A stretch of 64,000 nt of DNA from Lucifuga dentata (lineage: Eukaryota > Chordata > Actinopteri > Ophidiiformes > Bythitidae). Position numbers and translations under genes: made by a program. The stretch spans positions 202,064-266,063 of the forward strand of contig VXCM01002615.1 of assembly GCA_014773175.1 (NCBI GenBank), in the 5' to 3' direction. Positions 63,281 to 64,000 of the stretch are shown one piece after another. The notes beneath the pieces were generated by a model. That model had not been told where the DNA came from. It made no database searches and saw only the letters and a list, made by a program, of their open reading frames with translations. How positions within the stretch are numbered: position 1 is the first letter of the stretch; the number at the start of each line of letters is the position of its first letter.

Positions 63281-63443
63281 GGCCTGAGGTACCAAGCCTG
63301 AGGTACTTTAGCCTGAGGTACCAAGCCAGAGGTACTTTAGCCTGAGGTACCAACCTTGATGTACTTTGGCCTAAGGTACTTTGGCCTGAGGTTCTTTAGC
63401 CTGAGGTACTTTAGCCTGAGGTACTTTGGCTTGAGGTACTGAA
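63281..63443. repeat. Minisatellite, unit about 15 bp
   Basis: About ten imperfect units of GCCTGAGGTACTTTA, alternating with GCCTGAGGTACCAA variants. No spacers and no coding function are seen. Confidence 0.85.
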
Positions 63444-63478
63444 GTAAAAGGTGCTGTATGCCGTGTCGCTAAACTTAA

Positions 63479-63915
63479 AGGACTATACATGCATGTGTGA
63501 GCCCAATAAATACAACCTTCATACTTGTTACATTACCGATTGCCATTTTCCAAAACATACTACTGGAGCAGTAAATGTTAGAATTATTTTTCCTGCCTTC
63601 CAGACTAACATTGTCTTCATTTTATTCCAGTATGCTATTAAAATCAATTTGTAGAAACTTGAAATGTGCTCTAGATAAGTCATCCATCATGTGAACCTGC
63701 AGATGCCTGTTAAATTTTTTGTCAAAGTAGCTATTTTAACCACTCCAACATGGAGCTGCATGGAAGACAATGTATGTCTGCACCAGGGAATATAGTCCCA
63801 GGAGAAGACAGCTTTTAAATGACCATCCCTTCTACATTCGCACATACATATTAGCAGGCAAAACTTTTAATTTTAATCACATGAACATTTGTTTTTGAAA
63901 GATTTGACTTCCATA
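63479..63915. mobile_element. TTAA-type MITE copy, right end uncertain
   Basis: It begins after TTAA (63475-63478) with AGGACTATACATGCATGTGT. The interior follows the 61183 and 58859 copies (CATACTACTGGAGCAGTAAAT, GAAAGATTTGAC). No clear right terminal repeat is seen before the window end. Confidence 0.6.
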
Positions 63916-64000
63916 CCGGATCGGTCGAAGCCCAGGTTAACAACGACTGCCATCGGTACTGTTGACCTACAGGGTGCTGGTGGAAATTGGGCTACTGTTG

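Larger units (their letters stand above)
61060..64000. other. Region 3' of glb1l2 without a recognised gene
   Basis: It holds the glb1l2 3' UTR (candidate AATAAA at 61808-61813), two MITE copies and the 63281-63443 minisatellite. A GC-richer patch at 62520-62930 shows promoter-like composition, but no protein was recognised. Confidence 0.5.

Noticed and set aside
63281..63443. Regular repeat array that could suggest CRISPR
   Set aside because: Units are contiguous and have no spacers, and the genome is vertebrate. It is a minisatellite.

Overview
The window looks like a teleost (ray-finned fish) nuclear genome scaffold. It holds short-intron vertebrate genes whose products match mammalian orthologues exon by exon, Tc1-, pogo- and TTAA-type DNA transposon relics, long CA repeats, and assembly gaps (one of 115 N, many of a single N) at low-complexity sites. 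All coding coordinates below come from hand-read splice sites. Each gene keeps frame through every junction.

Layout. 1-5.4 kb: no gene; a Tc1-like MITE, a tandem duplication and a gap. 5.46-18.30 kb (-): a THAP12-like gene with one THAP zinc finger followed by FOUR tandem copies of the domesticated hAT-transposase body (predicted 2454 aa). 19.95-23.62 kb (-): conventional thap12 (717 aa), in tandem with the giant paralogue. 26.7-29.2 kb (+): a CKAP2/CKAP2L-family spindle protein (601 aa), divergent from thap12. 30.6-37.2 kb (-): stt3a, catalytic subunit of oligosaccharyltransferase (705 aa, the human length). 38.2-43.4 kb: repeat-rich spacer. 43.46-49.5 kb (-): ei24 (340 aa, the human length). 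52.2-61.06 kb (+): a GLB1L2/3-type glycoside hydrolase family 35 gene (635 aa). 61.1-64.0 kb: MITEs and a minisatellite, no recognised gene.

The genes are not a functional operon. stt3a and ei24 are neighbours in human too (11q24), so that part is conserved synteny; both products act at the ER membrane. The most unusual item is the four-module THAP12-like gene. In ordinary thap12 a 37-bp micro-exon (phase 0 to 1) precedes the large last exon (phase 1). In the paralogue this two-exon cassette is repeated four times, and every internal cassette starts and ends in phase 0. The whole array therefore reads as one ORF, and any cassette could also be skipped without a frameshift.

Limits: exon structures are by eye, without transcripts or database searches. 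Untranslated exons, promoters and poly(A) sites are weakly supported.
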